A DNA stretch of 37,740 bases from Mycobacterium kyorinense (GCF_001672775.1 NZ_LZKJ01000199.1:1-37740), one strand, 5' to 3'. Shown: positions 7,536-16,420, numbered from the stretch's first letter. A program made the numbers and translations. Notes: generated by a model not told the origin, from the letters alone.

Positions 7536-7919
7536 CTAGCTGGCCGCTTTCAGCTCCAGGCCGACGTTGTTCTCCATGCCGCCGCGCATTTTGCTGAAAA
7601 AGTTGAACGCCGCGCCGATCAGGCCGTATTTCTTGCCGATGGCCTCGTAGACGGCGCCGTTGTAGGTCTTCTCGAGAATCGTGGCGGTCGCCTCGATGGG
7701 CTCGCTTTTCGGGCGGCCACGCAGATCGCAGATCGCCACGCTCACCCGCGGCGTGTTGCGGATTCGTTTGACTTTCCACGACGCCTCTTGGCTGATGACC
7801 AGTAGCCGCTCGCCGTCGGGGGCGGCCCAAACCGGGGTCGGTTTGGGCCGGCCGTCCTTAGTGAAGGTGGTCAACAGGACGTAGCGCGACTTGGCGAGGT
7901 CGGCAAAGGTGGGGGCCAT
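7536..7919 (-). CDS. PPOX-class F420-dependent protein (Rv2061c-like)
   Basis: A 127-residue split beta-barrel protein of the pyridoxamine-phosphate-oxidase-like superfamily, the mycobacterial group that usually binds F420 or FMN. Seen: FADLAKSRYVLLTTFTKDGR at the N-terminus, PTPVWAAPDGERLLVIS, then KVKRIRNTPRVSVAICDLRGRP. ATG 7919 gives the family start MAPTF; a longer reading frame to 8021 runs into the palindromic repeat and is not a plausible N-terminus. In H37Rv this gene is separated from Rv2054 by a block of alternative ribosomal protein genes; here only 5 bp separate the two stop codons. Confidence 0.88.
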   Translation of the reverse strand: MAPTFADLAKSRYVLLTTFTKDGRPKPTPVWAAPDGERLLVISQEASWKVKRIRNTPRVSVAICDLRGRPKSEPIEATATILEKTYNGAVYEAIGKKYGLIGAAFNFFSKMRGGMENNVGLELKAAS

Positions 7920-7953
7920 GGCCTCGAACCTACCGGCGGGCGGAGCACCTTCC

Positions 7954-8019
7954 GCCGCGAGCGTGTGTGTTCCCGGCCGCACGCTCGGCGTGTCGGCCGG
8001 GGACACGCACGCTCGCGGC
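7954..8019. repeat. Long palindromic repeat (25-bp arms)
   Basis: Arms 7954-7978 and 7995-8019 are inverted copies with 23 of 25 matches around a 16-nt centre. The right part (7987-8018) also occurs in the 3' end of ppm1. It fills the gap between the cobN stop and the Rv2061c-like start. A run of six A follows it on the plus strand (8020-8025), so on the minus strand, in which both genes run, the T-run precedes the hairpin and does not make a standard terminator. Confidence 0.85.
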
Positions 8020-8030
8020 AAAAAAGCGGG

Positions 8031-11000
8031 TCAGCCTTCCAGGTCGCCTTCGGTTTCCAGCAGCACCTGGCGCAGGCTGTCCAGAGTGTCGGGCTGCGGG
8101 TCCGCCCACATTCCGCGGCCGACCGCCTCCAGTAGCCGTTCGGCCATCCCGTGCAGCGCCCACGGGTTGGATTCGGCCATGAATTTGCGGTTCTGGCTGT
8201 CCAGCACGTAGGCCTCGGTGAGCTGCTCATACATCCAGTCGGCCATCACGCCCGCGGTGGCGTCATAGCCGAACAGGTAGTCGACGGTGGCCGCCATCTC
8301 GAACGCGCCCTTGTAACCGTGTCGCCGCATCGCGGTCATCCAGCGCGGGTTGACGACGCGGGCGCGGAACACCCGGGTGGTTTCCTCCGACAAGGTGCGG
8401 GTGCGAACCGCGTCGGGCCGGGTGTTGTCGCCGATGTAAGCGGCCGGCGCCCGACCGGTCAGCGCTCGCACCGTGGCCACCATGCCGCCGTGATACTGGA
8501 AATAGTCGTCGGAGTCGGCGATGTCGTGCTCGCGGGTGTCGGTGTTCTTGGCGGCCACGGTGATCCGGCGGTAGGCCCGGTTCATGTCGTCGGTCGCGGC
8601 GCAGCCGTCCAACTCGCGGCCGTAGGCGAATCCGCCCCATGCGGTGTACACCTGCGCCAGGTCGGCGTCGTCGCGCCAGTTGCGGCTGTCGATCAGCTGC
8701 AGCAGCCCGGCGCCGTAGGTTCCTGGTTTCGATCCGAAAATGCGTGTCGTGGCCCGCCTTTGGTCACCGTGTTGCGCCACGTCGGCCTGCGCGTGCGCGC
8801 GCACATAGTTGTCGTCGTCGGGCTCGTCGAGGTCGGCAACCAGCCGCACCGCGTCGTCGAGCATCGTCACCACATGCGGGAACGCGTCCCGGAAGAACCC
8901 GGAGATCCGCACCGTCACGTCGATGCGGGGCCGGCCCAACTCGGCCAGCGGGATCGCGGTGAGCCCGACGACGCGCCGCGACGCGTCGTCCCAGACCGGC
9001 CGAACCCCCAGCAGCGCAAGCACTTCGGCGATGTCGTCACCAGCGGTGCGCATCGCCGAGGTGCCCCACACCGACAGGCCGACCGACCGCGGCCACTGCC
9101 CGTGGTCGTCGCGGTATCGGGCCAGCAACGAATCCGCCATGGCCACACCGGTTTCCCAGGCCAACCGCGACGGCACCGCCTTGGGATCAACGGAGTAGAA
9201 GTTGCGACCGGTGGGCAGCACATTGACCAGTCCGCGCAGCGGTGAGCCTGATGGCCCGGCCGCGATGAACCGGCCGTCCAGCGCCTTCAACACCTGGTCG
9301 ATCTCGGCTTCGGTTTCGGCCAGTCGCGGAACCACCTCGGTGGCGGCGAACCGCAATACTGCCGCGACGTCGGCGTCCTCGGTGAGGCGCTGCACGGCGT
9401 CGGGGTCCCAACCGGTGTCCTGCAGCGCTGTGACCAACTGTCGGGCCGCAGCTTCGGCTTCATCCACCGACAACCGCTCGTCGGTGCCGTCCTCGGCGAG
9501 GCCCAGCGCTTGGCGCAGTCCGGGCACGGACTGTTCACCGCCGAACAGTTGGCGGGCCCGCAGGATCGCCAGCACCAGGTCGAGTTCGGCCTCGCCCTTC
9601 GGTGGTTGGCCGAGAATGTGCAAGCCGTCGCGGATTTGGACGTCTTTGATCTCGCAGAGCCAACCGTCGACATGCAGCAACATGTCGTCGAACGAGTCAT
9701 CTTCGGGGCGCTCGGCCAACCCGAGGTCGTGGTCCATCTTGGCCGCGCGGATCAGCGTCCAGATCTGCTGACGGATCGCGGGCAGCTTGCCGGGATCCAG
9801 CGCGGCGATCGTGGCGTGCTCATCGAGCAACTGCTCCAACCGGGCGATGTCGCCGTAGGTTTCGGCACGGGCCATCGGCGGGATCAGGTGGTCGACGAGC
9901 ACGGCGTGCGCCCGCCGCTTGGCCTGGGTGCCCTCACCCGGGTCGTTCACCAGAAACGGGTAGACCAGCGGCAAATCGCCCAAAGCGGCATCGGATGCAC
10001 AGCCGGCCGACATCCCCAATGTCTTGCCCGGCAGCCACTCCAGGTTGCCGTGCTTGCCCAAATGCACGACTGCGTCGGCCCCGAAGCCGGTGTTGAGCCA
10101 GCGATAGGCGGCCAGATAGTGATGACTGGGCGGCAGATCGGGGTCATGGTAGATCGCTACCGGGTTCTCGCCGAAGCCGCGCGGCGGTTGCACCATCAGC
10201 ACGACGTTGCCGGCTTGCATTGCGGCGATGACGATTTCGCCGTCCGGGTCGTTAGCCCGGTCGACGAACATCTCACCCGGCGGTGGCCCCCAATGCTTTT
10301 GCACCGCATCGGTGAAGTCTGCGGGCAGAGTCGCGAACCACGCGCGGTAGTCGTTGGCAGGCACCCGGATCGGGTTACCCGCCAGCTGGCCCTCGGTGAG
10401 CCAGTCGGGGTCCTGACCGCCGCGTTCGATCAGCGCGTGCACCAGCGCGTCACCGTCTTGTGCGTCGACGCCGGGCAGCTCGCCGATGTGATACCCGTGC
10501 TCGCGCATGGCCTGTAACAACTTCACGGCGCTGGCCGGGGTGTCCAGGCCGACCGCATTGCCGATGCGGGCATGTTTGGTCGGGTAGGCGGAGAACACCA
10601 CGGCCACCCGCTTTTCGCCGGGCGGAAGGTGCCGCAGCCGTGCGTGGCGGACCGCCAGGCCGGCCACCCGCGCGCAACGTTCAGGGTCGGCGACATAAGA
10701 GATCAGCCCCTCGTCATCGATCTCCTTGAACGAGAACGGGACCGTGATGATGCGCCCGTCGAACTCGGGGACGGCGACCTGGCTGGCCACATCCAGTGGG
10801 CTGAGCCCGTCGTCGTTGTCGTGCCACTGCTGGCGGGAACTGGTCAGGCACAGCCCCTGCAGAATCGGGATGTCCAGCCCGGCGAGGTGTTCCACGTTCC
10901 AGCTGTCATCCATCCCGCCGGCGGCCGCCTTCGCGGGTGTGGCTCCCCCGGCGGCCAGCACGGTGACCACCATTGCGTCCGCCCTACCGAGGATTTGGAG

Positions 11001-11603
11001 CATGTCGGGCTCGGCGGTGCGCAGCGACGCGCAGTAGACCGGCAGCGCCTGTCCACCGGCGGCCTCGATCGCCCCGCACAGCGCTTCGACATACGCGGTG
11101 TTGCCGGCGAGCTGCTGCGCGCGGTAGTACAGCACGGCAATCGTCGGGCCCTCGGTTTCTGCCCGCGCGCGTTCCAGTAAGCCCCAGGTCGGCGTGCTCG
11201 CCGGCGGGTTGAATCCGAAGCCGGTCATCAACAGCGTGTCGGACAAAAAGGCGTGCAGTTGGCGCAGATTGGCCATCCCACCCTGGGCCAGGTAGAGATG
11301 CGCCTGCAGGGCGATTCCGGCCGGTGCGGTGGATCGCTCGGTCAGATCGGCATCCGGTGCCTGCTCGCCGCTGACCACGACGGCGGGGACGCCGCTGGCC
11401 AGCACGGTGTCGATGCCGTCCTGCCAGGCGCGGTAGCCGCCAAGGATGCGGACCACGGCGATGTCGGCGCCGTCGAGCAACTCTGGTAACTCATCGGGCA
11501 GCAGGCGCGCGGGATTGGCCCACCGATAGTTCGCCCCGCTGGCACGGGCGGTGATCAGGTCGGTGTCGGACGTCGAGAGCAACAGCACGGTCGGATCGGA
11601 CAC
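8031..11603 (-). CDS. cobN: Cobaltochelatase large subunit CobN
   Basis: Large subunit of the aerobic ATP-dependent cobaltochelatase, which inserts cobalt into hydrogenobyrinic acid a,c-diamide together with the AAA+ subunits CobS/CobT or ChlI/ChlD-type partners. The 1190-residue protein has the usual length and shows the CobN/magnesium-chelatase H-subunit signature along its whole length. Examples are VVHLGKHGNLEWLPGK in mid-protein and, near the C-terminus, RVVNPRWMTAMRRHGYKGA with SNPWALHGMAERLLEA. The GTG start at 11603 has AGGA 7 nt before it. It runs away from the SDR gene 64 bp upstream. No cobalamin riboswitch could be recognised in front of it. No partner chelatase subunit lies in the window. 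Confidence 0.96.
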   Translation of the reverse strand: MSDPTVLLLSTSDTDLITARASGANYRWANPARLLPDELPELLDGADIAVVRILGGYRAWQDGIDTVLASGVPAVVVSGEQAPDADLTERSTAPAGIALQAHLYLAQGGMANLRQLHAFLSDTLLMTGFGFNPPASTPTWGLLERARAETEGPTIAVLYYRAQQLAGNTAYVEALCGAIEAAGGQALPVYCASLRTAEPDMLQILGRADAMVVTVLAAGGATPAKAAAGGMDDSWNVEHLAGLDIPILQGLCLTSSRQQWHDNDDGLSPLDVASQVAVPEFDGRIITVPFSFKEIDDEGLISYVADPERCARVAGLAVRHARLRHLPPGEKRVAVVFSAYPTKHARIGNAVGLDTPASAVKLLQAMREHGYHIGELPGVDAQDGDALVHALIERGGQDPDWLTEGQLAGNPIRVPANDYRAWFATLPADFTDAVQKHWGPPPGEMFVDRANDPDGEIVIAAMQAGNVVLMVQPPRGFGENPVAIYHDPDLPPSHHYLAAYRWLNTGFGADAVVHLGKHGNLEWLPGKTLGMSAGCASDAALGDLPLVYPFLVNDPGEGTQAKRRAHAVLVDHLIPPMARAETYGDIARLEQLLDEHATIAALDPGKLPAIRQQIWTLIRAAKMDHDLGLAERPEDDSFDDMLLHVDGWLCEIKDVQIRDGLHILGQPPKGEAELDLVLAILRARQLFGGEQSVPGLRQALGLAEDGTDERLSVDEAEAAARQLVTALQDTGWDPDAVQRLTEDADVAAVLRFAATEVVPRLAETEAEIDQVLKALDGRFIAAGPSGSPLRGLVNVLPTGRNFYSVDPKAVPSRLAWETGVAMADSLLARYRDDHGQWPRSVGLSVWGTSAMRTAGDDIAEVLALLGVRPVWDDASRRVVGLTAIPLAELGRPRIDVTVRISGFFRDAFPHVVTMLDDAVRLVADLDEPDDDNYVRAHAQADVAQHGDQRRATTRIFGSKPGTYGAGLLQLIDSRNWRDDADLAQVYTAWGGFAYGRELDGCAATDDMNRAYRRITVAAKNTDTREHDIADSDDYFQYHGGMVATVRALTGRAPAAYIGDNTRPDAVRTRTLSEETTRVFRARVVNPRWMTAMRRHGYKGAFEMAATVDYLFGYDATAGVMADWMYEQLTEAYVLDSQNRKFMAESNPWALHGMAERLLEAVGRGMWADPQPDTLDSLRQVLLETEGDLEG

Positions 11604-11667
11604 CCGTCATTCCTACCGCAGCGCGACTCGGGTGTCGGCGCGCGGTGAGCATGACAGGATGCGACCT

Positions 11668-12489
11668 ATGTCTGTCGCGGGAAAGATCGTTGTCATCACC
11701 GGCGGGGCTCGCGGGATCGGCCTGGCTACCGCCGGCGTACTGCACGGCCTCGGCGCCAAGGTCGCCATTGGCGACGTCGACAAACCCGCTGCCAGGGGCG
11801 CCGCCAGCCGGTTGGGCCTCGAGCTTCACGGCAGATTGGACGTGACGCAACGCCGATCCTTCAGCAATTTTCTCGACACCGTGGAAGATCAACTCGGACC
11901 TATCGACGTATTGGTCAATAACGCCGGGGTCATCGCGGTGGGCAACGCGATCGACGAGGCCGACGCCGTCACCAAGAGGCTGCTTGACGTGAACGTCTAC
12001 GGCGTGATCCTGGGCACCAAACTGGCCGCCGAACGCATGGTGCCCCGCGGCCACGGTCACATCATCAACATCGCTTCGGTGGGCGGCCTGCAACCGACGG
12101 CGGGCATCGCGACGTATTGCGCGACAAAGCATGCGGTGCTCGGATTCACCGACACAGTCCGCATGGAGAACCGTGGTAGCGGCGTTCATTTCTCGGCGGT
12201 TCTGCCGACGTTGACCAACACCGAGATGATCGCCGGCATCGGGCACGCCACGGGACTCAGGAACGCCGAGCCCGAGGAGGTTGCCAACGCGGTCGCGGGG
12301 CTGATCGCCAAACCGAAGCGTCGCGTGGTGGTTCCGCGGTCGATGGGCGTCGTGCTGCAGTCTCAGCGATTCGTGCCGCAGCGGGTATCCGAGGCACTCG
12401 GCCGTGCGCTGGGCACCGAGCGTGTCTTCAGCTCGGACGTCGACGTCACGAAGCGCAAATCGTATGCCGACCGGACCGGGACGTCCTGA
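11668..12489 (+). CDS. Short-chain dehydrogenase/reductase
   Basis: A classical SDR of 273 residues. The cofactor motif TGGARGIG is at residues 11-18, NNAG at 84-87, and the catalytic residues are Ser137, Tyr150 and Lys154 (YCATK). Asp36 in AIGDVDK after the second strand favours NAD(H). ATG 11668 is preceded by AGGA at 8-nt spacing and gives a normal SDR N-terminus; a longer frame from 11551 overlaps cobN and is unlikely. It begins the accessory block between cobN and cobG. The C-terminus has a basic tail (TKRKSYADR). Substrate unknown; the nearby flavin monooxygenase suggests an alcohol/ketone pathway. Confidence 0.9.
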   Translation: MSVAGKIVVITGGARGIGLATAGVLHGLGAKVAIGDVDKPAARGAASRLGLELHGRLDVTQRRSFSNFLDTVEDQLGPIDVLVNNAGVIAVGNAIDEADAVTKRLLDVNVYGVILGTKLAAERMVPRGHGHIINIASVGGLQPTAGIATYCATKHAVLGFTDTVRMENRGSGVHFSAVLPTLTNTEMIAGIGHATGLRNAEPEEVANAVAGLIAKPKRRVVVPRSMGVVLQSQRFVPQRVSEALGRALGTERVFSSDVDVTKRKSYADRTGTS

Positions 12490-12617
12490 CTGGTCACTCG
12501 ATTGGGGTAGCCAATTACCCTATCCACCTTGGCGCGGCAGCGGAATAGTCGAGTGATTAACACAGACGCGGTACGAGAAGTTGCGAGGCGGTGGTGCCAG
12601 CCCGCGCTGGCCCGGCT
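12490..12617. other. Gap with nested inverted repeats downstream of the SDR gene
   Basis: TCACTCGA (12494-12501) and TCGAGTGA (12549-12556) are inverted. A smaller stem GGGTA/TACCC (12505-12509, 12516-12520) lies between them. It could end transcription from either convergent neighbour, though no T-tract is present. Confidence 0.3.
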
Positions 12618-12920
12618 CTATAGGCGGTCCATCTCGCGAGACATCCGCGCGGCCTCGAAATAATTCGGTTCACGCGGCGGGTAGTGCCGTCGTGGCTCGG
12701 GCAGCGGGGTGAGCATGCGGCCAATCGCAGCAATCAGCCTTTCGTTTAGTCGGCGACGGCGAGTTACCGTCGGCGGCAACGACAGTGCTGCCGCGCTGCT
12801 GAAGACAACTTCCTGTTCGGTAACGACGACCGTTGTAGGAGAACGCTTCCGGAAGCTTTCCGCGGGACGCAGCGCCCCGACATCGGGTCTCCCCGGGGAT
12901 CGCGGTAATACGTGCAGCAT
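12618..12920 (-). CDS. Small hypothetical protein
   Basis: A 100-residue basic protein without a recognised domain. The N-terminal half is Arg/Ser/Pro-rich and includes VVVTEQEVVFSSAAALSLPP. The C-terminal half carries helix-forming RRRLNERLIAAIGRML, then PREPNYFEAARMSREMDRL at the end. The ATG at 12920 is preceded by AAGGGA at 7-nt spacing. It is divergent from the PAS/LuxR regulator gene 159 bp away, so the regulator may control it. It has no cysteine pair, signal peptide or membrane segment. Confidence 0.55.
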   Translation of the reverse strand: MLHVLPRSPGRPDVGALRPAESFRKRSPTTVVVTEQEVVFSSAAALSLPPTVTRRRRLNERLIAAIGRMLTPLPEPRRHYPPREPNYFEAARMSREMDRL

Positions 12921-13079
12921 GTGCGGATCCCTTCATGCTCAATCAGTACATCGCAAGACAACCACCATGGAAGGTCCGATACCTCATTCAAATGACGGAG
13001 ATTCAGCGTCTTTTCGCGGCGGGCTTCCATCCAGGGGACCGCACATGCAGATGCTGACCGGCGGCTCGGAGACCAGGCG

Positions 13080-14177
13080 ATGGTCACGGTCGAGGACTTC
13101 TCGCGCCTAGTTTCGGGCATCTACGCGGCGGCGGTCACTCCGCAACATTGGGAGCCGGCGATACGCGACATTCATCGCGCGCTCGGCGCCACAGGCGGCT
13201 CGCTTCTGCTGGGCGATGACTCCTGGTCTTTCCGCAATTCGACCATCCCCGTCGCGGCACTTGAAAGTTATGCGAACTACTACCACCGACTGGACTATGT
13301 GGTCGCCGCCGTAAAGAAAGGACCGGTCGGGGCGGTGCGGACGGGCCCAGAAATTCTGGTTCCCAATCGAAACGATGAGTTTTACGCCGACTGGATGCGC
13401 ACCAACCAATTCGAAGACGGGCTATTCGTCAGGTTGACCGGCGGCAGCGACCGCCCCACGACCTTCCTTGTGACGTCAGCGCGACAGTCCTTTGACACCC
13501 CCGAACGGGTGCAGTTGATGAATGGGCTCGTCGAACACCTGCAGCAGGCGGTGCGCACCCAGGACAAGCTGGCTGCGTTGGCCGACAGCGCAATTGAGCT
13601 GGCCGGAGCGCTTGAGGTTGTCCGGCACGGAATGATCATCGTCGCCCGCGACCAACTGGTGATCAACCTGAATTCCGCGGCAGAGCGGATCTTCCGCGCC
13701 GAGGATGGCCTTTGCACGCGGTCAGGACGTATCGTCGCGACCAATATGAACGCCGAGCATGGGCTGCAACGCGCCGTACACGAAGCCCTGGCCGGCGGAA
13801 CCTCCGCCGTTCGCGGGAGCCGGTCACTCGTCTGCGTGCGGCCCTCCGGTCGGCGGCCCTACATCATTCATGTGCTGCCCTCGCACCGCCGGGATGCCGA
13901 TGAGCCACTCAGGCAGCCGATGGCCTTGGTCTTAATCGTCGACCCCGAGGACGAACCTGAACCCACCGCCGCACTGTTACGGCGGCTTTACCAGCTCACG
14001 GAAGCCGAAGCTGAAGTGGCGGTGCGCATGACGCACGGCGCGGACCTGAAGCAGATCTCCGAAGAGCTATCAGTCTCCATGACCACAGTTCGCACGCATC
14101 TGCAGCACGTCTTCGACAAAACCGACACCCACCGTCAAGCTGAACTCGTGCGGCTGCTGCTTGCGCTGAGTCCTTGA
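13080..14177 (+). CDS. LuxR-family transcriptional regulator with N-terminal sensory region
   Basis: A 365-residue regulator. Residues 1-190 form an alpha/beta sensory region of GAF-like appearance (SRLVSGIYAAAVTPQHWEP). Residues ~190-290 are PAS-like (ALEVVRHGMIIVARDQLVIN). The C-terminus is a LuxR helix-turn-helix, residues ~300-365, reading LYQLTEAEAEVAVRMTHGAD, then ISEELSVSMTTVRTHLQHVF. This layout is common in actinobacterial LuxR proteins encoded next to catabolic genes. ATG 13080 has GGAG at 8-nt spacing. It is convergent with the Baeyer-Villiger-type monooxygenase (8-bp gap) and divergent from the small hypothetical gene. A small-molecule ligand is likely but unknown. Confidence 0.88.
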   Translation: MVTVEDFSRLVSGIYAAAVTPQHWEPAIRDIHRALGATGGSLLLGDDSWSFRNSTIPVAALESYANYYHRLDYVVAAVKKGPVGAVRTGPEILVPNRNDEFYADWMRTNQFEDGLFVRLTGGSDRPTTFLVTSARQSFDTPERVQLMNGLVEHLQQAVRTQDKLAALADSAIELAGALEVVRHGMIIVARDQLVINLNSAAERIFRAEDGLCTRSGRIVATNMNAEHGLQRAVHEALAGGTSAVRGSRSLVCVRPSGRRPYIIHVLPSHRRDADEPLRQPMALVLIVDPEDEPEPTAALLRRLYQLTEAEAEVAVRMTHGADLKQISEELSVSMTTVRTHLQHVFDKTDTHRQAELVRLLLALSP

Positions 14178-14185
14178 CTGGTCGG

Positions 14186-15646
14186 TCAGGCAGTGCGGAT
14201 GTCGAAGTCGGCGAGCTCGGGCGGCTGCCGCAGCAGGTCGCGGTGCCGCTCTGGTGTCCACGGGAACAACTCGGGCAGGCCGTCTTTGCCAAGATACCAA
14301 CTGTTGCATCCGGTAACCCAGATGGTCTGTGGCATCGCCTGTTTCATGTCCTCGTTGTATTCCTTGGTGGCCACTTCGGTCGGTGCGGCGGCAACGACGC
14401 GGCCATCGCGGATCTGGTTGATCCACCACATTGCGTAGTCGGCTTGGTCCTCGGCGATCGGGATCAACGATTGGTTGCCGATGGGCGAATGCGGACCCAT
14501 CAGCATGAACAGGTTGGGAAAACCCGGTACCGCGACCGATCGATAGGCCCTGGGGCCCTCGGCCCAGGCCTCGTCGAGGGTCAGCCCGCCCTCGCCGATG
14601 ACGACGAGCGGGCGCACGTAGGCGCGGGCGTCGAAACCCGTTGCGTAGACCAGCAGATCAAGCTCGTGCAACCTGCCATCGGAGGTGACGACGCCACGCG
14701 GCTCGATGTGGTCGATCGAGTCGGTCACGACGTCGACGCCCGGCTTCTGCACGGAACGGTAGAAATGACCCGCGAAGATCAGCCGCTTGCACATTGGCTG
14801 GTCTCGGGGCGTGAGCTTCGCCCGCAAATGCCGGTCGCGTACCGAGAGCCGCAAATTCCATCGGCACTGAGCCGCAAACAGCCGGCGCTGGAAGCCGGGA
14901 CGGATCGGCGCCCGGCCGAACATAAACCGCGTGTACCAGCCCCAGAAGCGGTAGCCGGCCTCATTGAGCTTCGGCCACCGGCCCAGCGCCGCCCGCGTCA
15001 GCGGTGAGTAACGCAAGTTGGGCATTGGGCAGACCCACTGCGCGGTGCGCTGGAAGACCGTCAATTGGCGGACTTGCCCGCCGAGTTCCGCGGTGATCTG
15101 CACGCCGGTTGAGCCGGTGCCGATCAACCCAATGCGTTTGTCGGGCAGCGTAATCGAATGATCCCACCGCGAGGAATGGAACGCCGGACCGGCGAAGGTC
15201 TCCAGTCCGGATATCTCCGGGTAGCGGGGTACCCGCAACACACCGGTTGCGGTGATCAGCACGTCGAACGATTCCTCACCCCCGGCGGTGGTCAGCCACC
15301 AGCGCCCGTCGTCGTAACGGGCCGATGTGACGTCGGTGCCGAACCGGATGTGCGGCCGAATGGCTCGTTCGTCGGCCACCTGCCGGAAATATGCCTGGAT
15401 TTCCGGACCGGGCGGCAGCAGATGCGACCAGTTCGGGTTGGGCCGAAACGAATACGAGTAGTACCGCGATGGGACGTCACAGGTCAGACCCGGATAGGTG
15501 TTGTCGCGCCAGGTGCCGCCGACCTCATCGGCCTTCTCGAAAATGGTGTACGAGTCGATGCCCGCCTGTTGCAGCTTGACGGCCATGCACAGCCCCGACA
15601 TCCCGGCGCCGATGATCGCGATCTTCAGTGGGCGCTTCTGGTACAT
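14186..15646 (-). CDS. Flavin-containing Baeyer-Villiger-type monooxygenase
   Basis: A 486-residue FAD/NADPH monooxygenase. The first Rossmann motif is GAGMSG (residues 13-18), followed by GGTWRDNTYPGLTCDVPS. The type I Baeyer-Villiger fingerprint FxGxxxHxxxW is met by FAGPAFHSSRW (residues 151-161), and the second Rossmann motif is GTGSTG (176-181). Such enzymes turn ketones into esters or lactones; some oxidise N or S. ATG 15646 has GGGAGG 4-5 nt upstream, so the longer frame to 15676 is not used. The SnoaL-like gene lies upstream on the same strand. The SDR at 11.7 kb could supply ketone substrate (inference). Confidence 0.92.
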   Translation of the reverse strand: MYQKRPLKIAIIGAGMSGLCMAVKLQQAGIDSYTIFEKADEVGGTWRDNTYPGLTCDVPSRYYSYSFRPNPNWSHLLPPGPEIQAYFRQVADERAIRPHIRFGTDVTSARYDDGRWWLTTAGGEESFDVLITATGVLRVPRYPEISGLETFAGPAFHSSRWDHSITLPDKRIGLIGTGSTGVQITAELGGQVRQLTVFQRTAQWVCPMPNLRYSPLTRAALGRWPKLNEAGYRFWGWYTRFMFGRAPIRPGFQRRLFAAQCRWNLRLSVRDRHLRAKLTPRDQPMCKRLIFAGHFYRSVQKPGVDVVTDSIDHIEPRGVVTSDGRLHELDLLVYATGFDARAYVRPLVVIGEGGLTLDEAWAEGPRAYRSVAVPGFPNLFMLMGPHSPIGNQSLIPIAEDQADYAMWWINQIRDGRVVAAAPTEVATKEYNEDMKQAMPQTIWVTGCNSWYLGKDGLPELFPWTPERHRDLLRQPPELADFDIRTA

Positions 15647-15716
15647 GCAACCTCCCGTTGCCGGCGTAGGCCTCAACCTACGCCGGCCAAGTCGACCGAT
15701 TGCGGGATTCCGCCGG

Positions 15717-16103
15717 CTAACTGGCGACTACTCGCTTGGAACCGAAGATCCGTTCTTGTGCGGCGGTGTCGCCGAATGATTGGGCCGTGACGATGGCGCC
15801 CTCGCGGAATGTGTAAACGTCGGCTTCCTGGTAGGGCGCTCCGTCGACCGTGACTTCGGTCAGCACCACTACGACGTCGCCGTCGGCAACGATGTTCTTG
15901 ATTTCGACCACGGTGGACTTCTCCCCTAGTTGCCTGAACAATTCGGTGAGTTCGTCTTTGCCGCGGTAGGTCCCGCTGATCGCGCTCTCGCCGGTGAGCG
16001 TCCACTCTGCGGCGTCATCGAAAATGCCCAGGGCCGACTCGAGATCGCCCGCACTGAACGCGGCGTAGCCCTTTTTGGTCGTCTCAATATTCTGATTGGA
16101 CAT
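15717..16103 (-). CDS. SnoaL/NTF2-like protein
   Basis: A 128-residue protein with the cone-shaped alpha+beta barrel signature of the SnoaL-like/NTF2 superfamily. Seen: NIETTKKGYAAFSAGDLESA, then IFDDAAEWTLTGESAISGTY with the typical GxYRGKDEL turn, and a late VYTFREGAIV strand. Members include isomerases, cyclases and ligand-binding proteins, so function cannot be named. ATG 16103 is supported by AAGGGG 7 nt upstream. It precedes the monooxygenase gene by 70 bp on the same strand, so the pair are probably co-transcribed. Confidence 0.85.
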   Translation of the reverse strand: MSNQNIETTKKGYAAFSAGDLESALGIFDDAAEWTLTGESAISGTYRGKDELTELFRQLGEKSTVVEIKNIVADGDVVVVLTEVTVDGAPYQEADVYTFREGAIVTAQSFGDTAAQERIFGSKRVVAS

Positions 16104-16420
16104 TCCGAACCCCTTCTCTACCTTGTCGTGCAATTCATCCGGCAGTCGGGGACATCGTTGGAGTGCCCCGGCATGGCCATAGTGTCCAGAGCGTCCGGGG
16201 TAGGCGCATAGGGTAGATGGCTACTCGATTTCTTGGAGCCGTGCTTATGGTCGCCAAGCGCCGGTATCGCGGTACCGCTCAACTTGGCGCCGGAATCTTA
16301 TCCATCACCGAAACCTCGTGTTTCACTGCGGTTTCAGCGAGTTATCCACGGTTGGACCTTTGTCCACAATTGACGATTGAGGTCTCAATCTATGTCGGAC
16401 TAGCGCGATAGCATTCGAAT
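16104..16420. other. 317-bp intergenic region before the 13E12 gene
   Basis: No convincing gene. It holds two DnaA-box-like 9-mers in the same orientation, TTATCCACG (16342-16350) and TTGTCCACA (16360-16368). The -10 element and LexA-like box of the downstream gene lie at its right end. A 64-codon frame at 16217-16411 has no recognisable product. Confidence 0.5.
16409..16414 (+). promoter_or_regulatory. -10 element for a leaderless 13E12 transcript
   Basis: TAGCAT (TANNNT) ends 6 nt before the GTG at 16421 and abuts the LexA-like box. Confidence 0.45.

Noticed and set aside
8151..10517. Long plus-strand frames opposite cobN (8151-9245, 9510-10517)
   Set aside because: Products are Arg/Gly/His-rich with no domain, and cobN is intact on the other strand.
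14174..15007. 277-codon plus-strand frame opposite the BVMO-type monooxygenase
   Set aside because: Antisense shadow; the minus-strand flavoprotein motifs are complete.
16217..16411. 64-codon frame before the 13E12 gene
   Set aside because: No ribosome-binding site or family likeness; it overlaps the promoter region of the next gene.
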